The notes below the pieces were generated by a model that did no database searches, had not been told where the DNA came from, and saw only the letters and a program-made list of their open reading frames with translations. Source: a virus. Taken from it: a stretch of DNA of 39,693 bases. The position numbers were made by a program, and so were the translations under genes. The stretch covers positions 1-39,693 of the IMG/VR virus record IMGVR_UViG_3300009506_003034. One strand, written 5' to 3'. Position 1 is the first letter of the stretch; each line of letters starts with the position of its first letter. Below, piece by piece: positions 33,037 through 39,693 of the stretch.

Positions 33037-33734
33037 TTTTTCTTCTCCTTCTTCAGATATACCTGCAAGTGCTCGGCTCCTACTGTTTCAATACCCTTGT
33101 TGTGTTTGACTATACTTTCGGCCTGTCCAAACCAGGAAACTGTCAGCCTCAGCTTGCCTTGGCCATGATGCTTGATAAATCTAATCCCCGAATCATCAAT
33201 ATTGACCTCACAGATCTGTTCGGCTAGATTTCTGATCTCTTCTTCATCAAACAGTTCAAGTTTGACCACCGCTCTGATCCTGTCATACAGATGGCGGTAA
33301 CTTCTCAGTCTTCCATCAAGATTTTCCATGCCCATTAACACAATGGGTACATTAGTCATGTCGCTGATGTCTCGGATGGTTTCAATAACATCGGACTTAA
33401 CCAGATAGTCGACCTCATCAATAATGATGGGAGGGGAGAACTCATCAAGAATATTCAAAACCTGCTCAAACAGAGTATTTGTGCGGAAAGTAGGTACCTC
33501 CTTCAAGGAACCTACCAGGTCAGACAATATGGATCGGTGGGTGGAGGTTTTTAGCGCTCTCACATACGGAAAGCTATGCTGAGAGTTATACCAGTCGCCA
33601 ATCTCAGTTTTACCGCAGCCCGGAGGGCCATAGGCAAGCATAAGACCATATTTCCCCTTGATAGGAGTTCTTAAAATCTCCATCCCGGCCATAAAACGAC
33701 GTACATTTTTTGTCATTGCAAACGTCGATTTCAT
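33033..33734 (-). CDS. MuB-like AAA+ ATPase, transposition target activator
   Basis: 233 residues. Walker A G-P-P-G-C-G-K-T (36-43), Walker B I-I-I-D-E-V-D-Y (103-110) and a sensor-like I-V-L-M-G-M-E-N (about 128-135). MuB binds DNA with ATP, chooses targets and stimulates MuA. It lies directly after the transposase gene, as in Mu. It is shorter than Mu B (312), mostly through lack of an N-terminal HTH domain. A 39-base hairpin lies in its leader. Confidence 0.88.
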   Translation of the reverse strand: MKSTFAMTKNVRRFMAGMEILRTPIKGKYGLMLAYGPPGCGKTEIGDWYNSQHSFPYVRALKTSTHRSILSDLVGSLKEVPTFRTNTLFEQVLNILDEFSPPIIIDEVDYLVKSDVIETIRDISDMTNVPIVLMGMENLDGRLRSYRHLYDRIRAVVKLELFDEEEIRNLAEQICEVNIDDSGIRFIKHHGQGKLRLTVSWFGQAESIVKHNKGIETVGAEHLQVYLKKEKKK

Positions 33735-33776
33735 CCGTTAGAATCCTCCTAAACTAATTCAAATAGTTTCACGTTA

Positions 33777-33815
33777 GGCCGGATGTTTTTATCGCTCTCC
33801 AAAAAACATCCGGCC
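33777..33815. terminator. Strong hairpin between the A and B genes
   Basis: GGCCGGATGTTTTT (33777-33790) and AAAAACATCCGGCC (33802-33815) give a perfect 14-bp stem. On the plus strand it is followed by GCTTTTTATC, terminator-like for transcription against the operon. On the minus (operon) strand no T-run follows, so it would more likely attenuate or stabilise mRNA between A and B. Confidence 0.55.
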
Positions 33816-33823
33816 GCTTTTTA

Positions 33824-36049
33824 TCATCCTTCTGCTTCCACAAGGTTTCGGAGCCCCATTTTTTCACGCAGGTCACCCTCAAGCGTCAGATACATCATGC
33901 CACCAGGCTCTTTATAATATTCTGTTAACCAGTCATATTCCTGCTGGGTCAGCCCTTGAATTTTCCGCTCACGGGTTTTAATCCAGTTGTATTGATCACT
34001 TTTGGTTGTAAATATCGGCACAACCTTGCTGTTCTTTTTCTTCTGGTTGACAACGGGTTTTAGTTTTTGTTCCTGCTGCTCTGTTGCAAGCAGCCCTTGG
34101 GCGATAATATTGTCGATTGCCCGGTCTTCACGCCGGTCTCTCATTACTGCTTCAGCCGCTTTCCCGGCTTCCTCAAGAGCATTGGTGGTATATGTTTCAG
34201 ACGGTTTAGGGAATTCGATCACGTTGGCAAATTCTGCCTCGCGGTGTTCCAGGATACGCTCATGCATGTTGTCGAGCGCCTGTTTCCTGACCAGCTTTTT
34301 CAGCTCCTTGCGGCCTTCGCTCATGAGCTTCTTCTGAGTGGCCTTCAGTTTTGCCGCCTCTTCAGCGCGGTCAAGGCCCTTTCTCAGTGGGTCATAGGCA
34401 GCGCCCAGATACTTCCAATCTTCAGAGAACAGATAGATCGTGCCCAGGTCGGTTTTGTCCAGCTTGACCCGAACATCCTGACCGGCAAGGCTTGCGATTT
34501 CCTCGGAGAAATATCTGATCCTATCAACCCGGACGCCTTTCTTTCGTACAGTTCGAACTCCGCCGTTGCCGGGGACTTCAGCCAGCAGGATATCAAGTGC
34601 GCGTTCGTCCTCTATCCGCCGCTCAACTCCCTGCCAGATCCGTGCTACTTCCACCGGGCTCTTATTGTCCAGGCTCCTGTGCGGCTCCTGGTGATACATC
34701 GCATTGCACCAGCGGTCGCATAAGGTCTGCAGTTCCTCTGCCGTCATCTTGATTTCTACGATCTCTTCGCGTTTCATCAGTCTGTCGGCAAAACTCTTGC
34801 GCGCCTCGATCGCTTTGCGGTCACTTACATTATGGCCTATGTATCCAGGTAAAAGTGGAGCTATGGAGTGGGAAAAGGTTCGGAAAGCACGTTCGATATG
34901 CGGTTTTGCTTCCGGAGTAAAAGGCGGGCAGAGCAGCTGTTCGATCTCCAGGGTCTCAAAGACCTGGGTGATATGGTTGGAGACATAGTCGGAGCCGTTG
35001 TCCGTCTTGGCGATTTCCGGCACACCCCAGTCAAGGATTGCGCGTCTGACTAAGGCTGCTACTGCTGATGACTTTGAGGTCTTTGAGACGAGCAGTTTGA
35101 ACCGCCTGGTGAACACGTCTATTACGCCGATAATTGAATGGCGGCCGTCAGCAAGCATTACGTCGGCAGGTGTGGAGTCGAACTCCCACACTTGGTTGAG
35201 CCGAATGATCTTCTCTGAGGCATCTCCTGCCGCGTACATATGTTTGCTCTTCCAGGCGTCCGGGTTGGTCATGAGAAGGTATAGACTCTTGTTTTCTGTT
35301 TTCCATTTGCGTAGAAAACGCCGGACTGTGCTGTAGCTCGGCAAGTCTGTAAAACGTGTTGCCATGGCATCCATGATCATCTTTAATGAACAGTCCGGAT
35401 ACTTGACGATCATGGAGACGGCAAAGTCCTGTTGGTCATTGCCAAGAGAAGTTGCGCCCTTATTAGGATTGCAGTAGCCGTTGACCAGACCTGTAATGCC
35501 TTTTTCTTTATATGCTGCCTGCCATCTTTTTAAGTTCGACCAGGAAACGGTTTTTAAATATTTTCGGATTACCTCAGAGAGGTTGATCTCGCCTTCATTG
35601 AAATGTCTGCAGAAATATTGGGTAGCTTTTTTTCTGGTACAACCTGCCTGCTCAACATATGCCTGCCAGGTCAGCAGAACATCACGCCTGGCATAGGCTT
35701 TTTCCTGTTCTTCAATTGAATATTCATGAAAACGGGCAAGGAGACGTTCTTTTTTGATGCGTTCTTTCTCGTTATTTATTGCTTTGGTCTGGGCCACTTT
35801 TGCTCCGGCGATCGCGCCTGCGGTTGCATTTGGATTATGAGATGTAAAAGCACTCTGTGAAACATTGGCTCTTGCCAGTGCGATCCTGTAGGATTCAGGG
35901 AGGTGAGAAACGAAAAAATATTTACACCTACCGCCTCTGACATATCGCCAGGTGTAGGGACAGTTTTTCTTGTCCAGGGCACGACGGATTGTTGTCTCAT
36001 GTTTACCGGTTGCTGTTGCCAGTTCACTCAGAATAACTGTCTGTTTCAT
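33824..36049 (-). CDS. MuA-like DDE transposase
   Basis: 741 residues. N-terminal HTH (about 5-30: L-A-T-A-T-G-K-H-E-T-T-I-R-R-A-L), further DNA-binding helices (about 130-250), then an rve-type catalytic core: W-E-F-D-S-T-P-A-D with D291, K-T-D-N-G-S-D-Y with D350 and K-P-H-I-E-R-A-F with E386, the DDE triad. A Mu-transposase C-terminal domain and a basic tail (about 580-741) follow. It joins phage ends to target DNA both in lysogenisation and replication. It is longer than MuA (663). Start overlaps the upstream stop as ATGA. Confidence 0.93.
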   Translation of the reverse strand: MKQTVILSELATATGKHETTIRRALDKKNCPYTWRYVRGGRCKYFFVSHLPESYRIALARANVSQSAFTSHNPNATAGAIAGAKVAQTKAINNEKERIKKERLLARFHEYSIEEQEKAYARRDVLLTWQAYVEQAGCTRKKATQYFCRHFNEGEINLSEVIRKYLKTVSWSNLKRWQAAYKEKGITGLVNGYCNPNKGATSLGNDQQDFAVSMIVKYPDCSLKMIMDAMATRFTDLPSYSTVRRFLRKWKTENKSLYLLMTNPDAWKSKHMYAAGDASEKIIRLNQVWEFDSTPADVMLADGRHSIIGVIDVFTRRFKLLVSKTSKSSAVAALVRRAILDWGVPEIAKTDNGSDYVSNHITQVFETLEIEQLLCPPFTPEAKPHIERAFRTFSHSIAPLLPGYIGHNVSDRKAIEARKSFADRLMKREEIVEIKMTAEELQTLCDRWCNAMYHQEPHRSLDNKSPVEVARIWQGVERRIEDERALDILLAEVPGNGGVRTVRKKGVRVDRIRYFSEEIASLAGQDVRVKLDKTDLGTIYLFSEDWKYLGAAYDPLRKGLDRAEEAAKLKATQKKLMSEGRKELKKLVRKQALDNMHERILEHREAEFANVIEFPKPSETYTTNALEEAGKAAEAVMRDRREDRAIDNIIAQGLLATEQQEQKLKPVVNQKKKNSKVVPIFTTKSDQYNWIKTRERKIQGLTQQEYDWLTEYYKEPGGMMYLTLEGDLREKMGLRNLVEAEG

Positions 36050-36294
36050 GCCGCGGCCTCCCGCATATCATCAGGAAGGTCCAGGTATTCAGCCGGGCAG
36101 CCCAGGTCCAGGAGGTAGCTTAAAACAGCTCTGCTGTTTCGCCAGCCGTTTACGGTCTCGGATGTCTGGGTCAGTTGTCTATGGCCGATAGCCCTCTGGA
36201 TATTAACCAGTGATATGCTGCGTTCCGCGAGCCAGCCACGTGCTTTGCTGCGGTCTTTTTTTATAATCTTCCTGATCCTGACAGTTTTTTTCAT
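36046..36294 (-). CDS. Small DNA-binding early protein
   Basis: 82 residues, directly upstream of the transposase and overlapping its start. Basic N-terminus (K-K-T-V-R-I-R-K-I-I-K-K-D-R-S-K) and an HTH-like part S-L-V-N-I-Q-R-A-I-G-H and V-N-G-W-R-N-S-R-A-V-L-S-Y-L-L (about 28-62). It could be a Ner-type repressor of early transcription, but no clear match. Confidence 0.6.
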   Translation of the reverse strand: MKKTVRIRKIIKKDRSKARGWLAERSISLVNIQRAIGHRQLTQTSETVNGWRNSRAVLSYLLDLGCPAEYLDLPDDMREAAA

Positions 36295-36312
36295 TATGCT
36301 TTGCCTTTGTCG

Positions 36313-36972
36313 CTAGAGTTCTTCTGCGGCTGCCAGTAATGCCCTCAAATTTTCGATAAGCATTTTTTTGCTGGTGTTGCGCCAGCCGTTATTGATCTCA
36401 GTTTCAATAACGGAAACAAACTGTCTGAAGGCTTCGTCCATTTCGGCAGAGATCTTCTGGCCGTTATGCCCCCTGGCCTTTAATCTTTTGATCTCTTCTT
36501 TTATTGGAGTCTGTTTGTATTCACGGACGCATTTCTCGACGAGGTCAGATGTGATCCGGATATTTTCTGTTGATGAGGTATCAAGGACTCGTTTCCAGAT
36601 CTCGATCTGTTCTTCTTTGGAAAAGGGGACAAGCGGCCGGATCTGACGTTCGCTGGTTGGGAGAATGTCTACCATGGTAGACATTTGGTTCTCTTCCTCC
36701 AGTTGGATCATCTCCAAGTTCTTGGCAGCTTCGGCGCTCTTGATTAATTGATAGGCACGTTTTGCTTTGACGTCCCACACTTGGATCATGTACTCGTCAA
36801 AGGTTTTGTATTCGAAACGGTAAAGGCGGGAGTCTCTAATTTCAGCCAGTGCCATGCCGACATTTATATATCCTTTGAGATTAGTATCGACTACAGCTTC
36901 AAGTTCTGCCAGTCGTCTTTGCTCATTTCTGGACAGTGGCATTTCTTCCTTATCGACTCTTGTTATTTCCAT
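36313..36972 (-). CDS. Early DNA-binding protein, ParB-like HTH
   Basis: 219 residues. Y-I-N-V-G-M-A-L-A-E-I-R-D-S-R-L-Y-R (about 35-52) and K-T-F-D-E-Y-M-I-Q-V-W-D-V (about 56-68), then A-Y-Q-L-I-K-S-A-E, are seen in phage and plasmid proteins with a ParB-related DNA-binding part. The rest is helical and charged. Second or third gene of the early operon, so a regulatory or replication role is inferred. Not a named family with certainty. Confidence 0.6.
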   Translation of the reverse strand: MEITRVDKEEMPLSRNEQRRLAELEAVVDTNLKGYINVGMALAEIRDSRLYRFEYKTFDEYMIQVWDVKAKRAYQLIKSAEAAKNLEMIQLEEENQMSTMVDILPTSERQIRPLVPFSKEEQIEIWKRVLDTSSTENIRITSDLVEKCVREYKQTPIKEEIKRLKARGHNGQKISAEMDEAFRQFVSVIETEINNGWRNTSKKMLIENLRALLAAAEEL

Positions 36973-36982
36973 TTTTCATCCT

Positions 36983-37402
36983 TTACAGTTCGGGTTCCAG
37001 TCGGCGCATTTGTATGCGCTCTTTTTTTGCCCTTTGATAATGTTTTGCCCACTGCAGCAGTTTGACGTCCTGTTCTTCTATTATCAATCCGCCAAGTGGA
37101 GATAAGAGGACTCGCATTGGTTCCAGGTCTTCGACCGCGCCGCAAAAAACGACCAGTGCGTTTGGTGAAGGGATATATTCCTTGGCATTAGGGTTCAGCC
37201 ACTTTTCGAACGTGGCCATGGTCAGGGATTGACCGTTTCCCTTGAGAAGGCGGACGCCGTATCGGTCGGCCAGATCGTTCATTCGGTCAAGCACTTCGTC
37301 TCTTGATAATCCGCTTTGCTTGACCGACTGAGCCATCTGGTCACTGAGTGACCTGTTGATGTTGAAACTTATTTGGTTAAATAGATTCAGCTGTTTAGAC
37401 AT
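36983..37402 (-). CDS. Early regulator-like protein, HTH type
   Basis: 139 residues, first clear gene downstream of the early promoter. S-V-K-Q-S-G-L-S-R-D-E-V-L-D-R-M-N-D-L-A (about 26-45) and T-M-A-T-F-E-K-W-L-N-P (about 61-71) suggest a phage-type HTH. It lies where Mu has ner, the early negative regulator. The ATG has only a weak ribosome site. Function inferred. Confidence 0.6.
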   Translation of the reverse strand: MSKQLNLFNQISFNINRSLSDQMAQSVKQSGLSRDEVLDRMNDLADRYGVRLLKGNGQSLTMATFEKWLNPNAKEYIPSPNALVVFCGAVEDLEPMRVLLSPLGGLIIEEQDVKLLQWAKHYQRAKKERIQMRRLEPEL

Positions 37403-37545
37403 CCGTCTTTTTGGCTATTTTCATGAAGCTTTGGTGATGAGAAGAGACGTTTTTTTTTCACTATCCAGGCCGACTCTCCATCACTATCCGATCTTTTACG
37501 CTGATGGACGTTGACCCAAGTCCCAAAAAACAGTAACTTAAACAT
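37387..37545 (-). CDS. Possible small leader-region protein
   Basis: A 52-residue frame, M-F-K-L-L-F-F-G-T-W-V-N-V at the start, fills the leader between the early promoter and the 37402 gene and overlaps that gene by 16 bases. It has no good ribosome site. A longer reading from 37605 is impossible for mRNA from the promoter at 37599-37571. May be leader RNA only. Confidence 0.3.
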   Translation of the reverse strand: MFKLLFFGTWVNVHQRKRSDSDGESAWIVKKKRLFSSPKLHENSQKDGCLNS

Positions 37546-37570
37546 GTGATAAGTATCACATCTGTATATA

Positions 37571-37599
37571 GTATTAGCGCAAATATTGTGCACAGTCAA
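37571..37599 (-). promoter_or_regulatory. Early lytic promoter (sigma70)
   Basis: Minus strand: TTGACT (37599-37594), 17 bases, TAATAC (37576-37571). A near-consensus promoter with ideal spacing, reading into the early operon. An inverted repeat GCGCAAAT/ATTTGCGC (37577-37584 and 37607-37614) overlaps the spacer and the region upstream of -35, in good position for repression. Confidence 0.75.
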
Positions 37600-37612
37600 G
37601 CTCAAAATTTGC

Positions 37613-37725
37613 GCAGGACTTAACTTTGTTCTCTTTTGCTAATTAATTCAGCTTCTACCTGTTTATTCAACTAGTTATATAAAGTCCTGCGTTTTCACCA
37701 TTATGCAGGACTTTATGCAGGACTA
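37613..37725. promoter_or_regulatory. Operator cluster, four copies of GCAGGACTT
   Basis: Copies at 37613-37621, 37682-37690 (inverted), 37705-37713 and 37717-37725 (last base A). They lie between the early promoter and the repressor gene. This is the layout of phage operators; the repressor or an early regulator probably binds them. The 37682 copy follows a TATATA box (37676-37681) that might be the repressor promoter's -10. Confidence 0.7.
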
Positions 37726-37753
37726 AATTAATATTAACCAAACGTTAAAGCCT

Positions 37754-38209
37754 ATGAATGATGACTTGAAAAAAGCAATCGGGGAAAGGATAAAATTTGT
37801 GCGAGGTGGTTTGAGTAGAGAGAAGTTTGCGCAAAAAATAGGCTCATGTCGAAATTCAATAATGCGTTACGAAAACGGGAAAGCGTCACCAAGCATGGAG
37901 TTAATGGCTAGAATTTGTACAGAGTTTAATATTTTACCAAACTGGCTTCTTTTGGGTGAAGGCCCAAAATACAAAGGTAACGAAGCTGAAGGTAACAAAA
38001 AAGAAAATAATAATATCGGATACTTAGAAGATCCATTCATAACAACAATTAAGAAATGGCTTATAAAAATGATATCTAAAAACCCTGACAGGATGGCCTG
38101 GTTCAGGGTAGAAATGCTTAAACATTTCCCAGAGTTAGAAGAATACCACGAACAAGAAGAGGCGAAAAAGGGGGCAAGTGATTCCTTTGAGGAGGGTGCA
38201 GCAGGTTGA
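37754..38209 (+). CDS. cI-type phage repressor, XRE HTH, no protease domain
   Basis: 151 residues. HTH at about 20-43 (L-S-R-E-K-F-A-Q-K-I-G-S-C-R-N-S-I-M-R-Y-E-N-G). Then I-L-P-N-W-L-L-L-G-E-G-P, typical of phage repressors. The C-terminal half is acidic and helical, with no S24 peptidase Ser/Lys pair, so induction by RecA-driven self-cleavage is unlikely. It is divergent from the early operon, like Mu c. The ATG has a weak ribosome site. Likely keeps lytic genes off. Confidence 0.85.
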   Translation: MNDDLKKAIGERIKFVRGGLSREKFAQKIGSCRNSIMRYENGKASPSMELMARICTEFNILPNWLLLGEGPKYKGNEAEGNKKENNNIGYLEDPFITTIKKWLIKMISKNPDRMAWFRVEMLKHFPELEEYHEQEEAKKGASDSFEEGAAG

Positions 38210-38264
38210 TAACAAAAAATCGGATAGATACCATAGCGTAACCACCCAATTCAATTAGTAAAAT

Positions 38265-38284
38265 TACCTAAAATCATTTAGGTA
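38265..38284. terminator. Hairpin downstream of the repressor
   Basis: TACCTAAA (38265-38272) and TTTAGGTA (38277-38284) form an 8-bp AT-rich stem with a four-base loop, followed by TTTCTACC. It may be a weak terminator for the repressor transcript or part of the phage end structure. Confidence 0.35.
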
Positions 38285-38294
38285 TTTCTACCTA

Positions 38295-38359
38295 TCGCAA
38301 AACTTAACAATTTGTAGTTTCGATAAAAGTAACGACTAAAATAAATTTAAAAATAGACA
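38295..38359 (-). other. Phage left end with two transposase-site-like repeats
   Basis: TCGCAAAACTTAAC (38295-38308) and TCGATAAAAGTAAC (38320-38333) share TCGNNAAANNTAAC and are 25 bases apart, like the MuA binding sites near Mu ends. The end CA (38358-38359) closes the terminal repeat TGTCTATTTTT on the minus strand. I could not find the same repeat at the other end. Confidence 0.45.
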
Positions 38360-38388
38360 AAATTATTTGAAGTTCCAAGAAGTTGTGC
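38360..38388 (+). other. Truncated attC interrupted by the prophage (right flank)
   Basis: Plus strand: 22 bases after the phage end comes the core GTTGTGC (38382-38388), the exact complement of the end core GCACAAC (39259-39265) of the DUF3800 cassette. This marks the start of an intact plus-strand cassette; the outer half of the attC is missing. Confidence 0.65.
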
Positions 38389-38412
38389 ATTCAAATCATA
38401 AGATGAGACTCT

Positions 38413-39234
38413 ATGAAAATTTGCTACTGCGATGAGAGTGGTACAGGAGACGAACCAATTGCCGTCTTGGTTGGTGTAGTTGTCGATTCTCAAAGAATGC
38501 ATGTTACAAAAGAACATTGGGGTGACTTGCTAGAAAGTTTATCTACGGCAATTGGTAAAAAATTAAGCGAATTACATACCAGAAATTTTTATGCAGGCAG
38601 TGGTGTTTGGCATGGAATGGAGGGGAATAAGAGATCTGAAGTAATCAGCCTCGTTTTTAAATGGATAAAAGAGAGGAAGCATCACTTTGTTTATTCAAGC
38701 GCGGTAAAAGAAACATATTACGCAAACCTTGCTGCTGGAAAGATCCCAACTGAGCTTAACACCCTTTGGAGATTTCTTGGGTTTCATTTGGTTCTTTCGA
38801 TGCAGAAAAAATATCAAAGCGAAAATAAAAATAAAGGAAATACGATTTTTATCTTCGATAATGAGGAAAGAGAGCAAATGAGGTTTACAGATCTCATCAA
38901 CAATCCACCAGCATGGAGCGAGACATTTTACAGAAAAGGCAGAAAACAAACTCCTCTCGACCAAATGGTAGATGTCCCATATTTCGGTGATTCAAAGGAA
39001 GTGCCTCTAATCCAGGTGGCTGACTTTATGTCTTTTTTTCTGCGCAAATTCGGAGAATTAACAGACGGCTTTTTGAAGCCGAGTTATAAAGGCGAAACTG
39101 AGAAGGTTACTAATTGGGTAAAAACAATAGGTGAGAGGTCAATCGGGCGTTCGATTATTTACCCAAGCAAAGGAAGGTGCAACTGTGCAGAGTTATTTTA
39201 CCAGCACGCGCCACGCTCAATAGCCACTTTGTAA
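38413..39234 (+). CDS. DUF3800 protein, cassette gene
   Basis: 273 residues of the DUF3800 family. M-K-I-C-Y-C-D-E-S-G (1-10) with the conserved Asp-Glu pair, T-I-F-I-F-D-N-E (about 149-156) and I-Q-V-A-D-F-M-S-F-F (about 201-210) with a conserved Asp. The fold is thought to be RNase H-like, so a nuclease role is possible. DUF3800 genes are common in cassettes, phages and defence islands. Both cassette ends are visible, so it is complete and reads plus. Confidence 0.85.
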   Translation: MKICYCDESGTGDEPIAVLVGVVVDSQRMHVTKEHWGDLLESLSTAIGKKLSELHTRNFYAGSGVWHGMEGNKRSEVISLVFKWIKERKHHFVYSSAVKETYYANLAAGKIPTELNTLWRFLGFHLVLSMQKKYQSENKNKGNTIFIFDNEEREQMRFTDLINNPPAWSETFYRKGRKQTPLDQMVDVPYFGDSKEVPLIQVADFMSFFLRKFGELTDGFLKPSYKGETEKVTNWVKTIGERSIGRSIIYPSKGRCNCAELFYQHAPRSIATL

Positions 39235-39258
39235 CCACTTAAAATATGGGAACAAATC

Positions 39259-39326
39259 GCACAACAAAGCAATTCAGTGGAAAAGTTGGCCTGTGGCCAA
39301 TTTTCCGTTGATCGCAGCCGTTAGGC
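39259..39326 (+). other. attC site, 68 bp, clear hairpin
   Basis: R'' GCACAAC (39259-39265), a stem GGAAAAgTTGGCC (39279-39291), loop TGT, GGCCAATTTTCC (39295-39306) and R' GTTAGGC (39320-39326). The stem is perfect apart from one extra G in the first arm. Core GTTAGGC matches the GTTRRRY consensus fully. Orientation plus. Confidence 0.9.
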
Positions 39327-39378
39327 ACTGTAGAAATACTAATATTTTACTTAAATACGAAATTATTAAGAGGTAGTA

Positions 39379-39693
39379 ATGAAAAGGGAAAAATTATTCT
39401 TTTTACTTTTATTTATTTTTTTCGCTTTACTAATAAGTGGCTGTGCTGCCAAAACACGCATTACCTCATCTCCTCCAAATTGTAGTGTTTCCTTAAATGG
39501 GAACTACATAGGTTCAACACCATTTGATGCATATATTAAAGATGTTTTTGGTTTCTTGTCAGTTTACGAATTTGTTGCAACTAAGGATGGTTACACATCT
39601 GATACGATAATAATAACAGAATCTATAACTGATGATGCCTCAAGGGTTATACCAAGTCATATTCATTTTGATCTGGAAAAATTATCTGAATAA
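39379..39693 (+). CDS. PEGA-domain-like lipoprotein, cassette gene
   Basis: 104 residues. Signal peptide with lipobox L-I-S-G-C (18-22), so probably lipid-anchored. Then T-S-S-P-P-N-C-S-V-S-L-N-G-N-Y-I-G-S-T-P (30-49), the core of a PEGA-type beta domain, and a further beta-rich part. These surface domains are of unknown binding role. It starts just after the attC core, so it belongs to the next plus-strand cassette. AGAGGTAGT precedes the ATG. Confidence 0.75.
   Translation: MKREKLFFLLLFIFFALLISGCAAKTRITSSPPNCSVSLNGNYIGSTPFDAYIKDVFGFLSVYEFVATKDGYTSDTIIITESITDDASRVIPSHIHFDLEKLSE

Larger units (their letters stand above)
3682..38359 (-). mobile_element. Mu-like transposable prophage, siphovirus type
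   Basis: Gene content is that of a Mu-type phage: repressor, DDE transposase, MuB-like ATPase, GemA, Mor, Mu gp27/28/29/F/I/G/36/37-like structural genes. The ends are proposed from an imperfect terminal inverted repeat: TGTATATTTTT at 3682 reading inward and TGTCTATTTTT reading inward from 38359 on the minus strand (10 of 11 identical, TG/CA termini as in Mu). The span, 34.7 kb, is normal for the group. The five bases on either side (TTCGC and AAATT) do not match, so no target duplication is visible. The end positions are inference and could be off by some bases. Confidence 0.8.

Noticed and set aside
34067-34723. 218-codon plus-strand frame opposite the transposase gene.
   Set aside because: The minus-strand DDE transposase is certain; the opposite frame has no domain and no start signal.
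37546-37605. Start of the small leader protein at 37605.
   Set aside because: That ATG lies upstream of the -35 box of the early promoter, so it cannot be in the mRNA from that promoter.
3674-38364. AAATT on both sides of the prophage as a 5-bp target duplication.
   Set aside because: On the left AAATT (3674-3678) is three bases away from the TG end, so accepting it would break the terminal repeat. The motif is AT-rich and easily found by chance.
1-39693. tRNA genes or CRISPR arrays.
   Set aside because: I saw no cloverleaf-like tRNA sequence and no regularly spaced repeat-spacer array; the short repeats seen are operator-like or attC.

Overview
The window holds a nearly complete Mu-like transposable prophage of about 34.7 kb (about 3682 to 38359) that sits inside an integron cassette array. 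The host is probably a Gram-negative proteobacterium in the broad sense: Mu-type phage, strong GGAGG-type ribosome sites, lipoproteins with classical lipoboxes, and integron attC sites. The sequence does not let me name a genus. The integron integrase and attI are not in the window.

Flanks. At 1-3681 there are five AT-rich genes, all on the minus strand, each followed by an attC-like recombination site: a membrane protein with a zinc ribbon, a helical protein, a small membrane protein, a DUF6602-like putative nuclease and a TIR-domain protein. An extra ORF-less cassette lies between two of them. At 38360-39693 there is a DUF3800 gene, a very clear attC and a PEGA-type lipoprotein, all on the plus strand. 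The two flanks therefore read in opposite directions, and both prophage ends fall inside truncated attC sites 22-23 bases from the core. This is what replicative intramolecular transposition with adjacent inversion would leave.

Phage early half (38359 to 28861). A cI-type repressor (plus strand) is divergent from a long minus-strand early operon. Between them is a good sigma70 promoter and two families of operator-like repeats. The early operon carries DNA-binding regulators, a MuA-like DDE transposase, a MuB-like ATPase, a multi-HTH protein, DUF3164, zinc-finger and membrane proteins, a GemA (Mu gp16)-like protein and a Mor-family activator. One gene contains nine near-palindromic copies of a GTGTCGACAC-like motif.

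Cargo (28571 to 25251). An AT-rich 1106-residue SIR2 / P-loop / repeat protein with an apparent OB-fold tail sits exactly between the early and late regions. It is a candidate anti-phage defence gene carried by the prophage.

Phage late half (24993 to about 3698). A leader whose first nine bases can pair with the ribosome site of the first late gene precedes lysis genes, small and large terminase, a fused portal plus gpF protein, a protease with a nested scaffold gene, lambda gpD-like and gpE-like capsid proteins, Mu gp36/gp37-like connectors, a tail tube protein, a G/GT chaperone pair made by a -1 frameshift at GGGAAAC, a tape measure protein, tail-tip and fibre proteins and an adenine methyltransferase. 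No sheath or Mu-type baseplate genes are seen, so the virion should have a long non-contractile tail.
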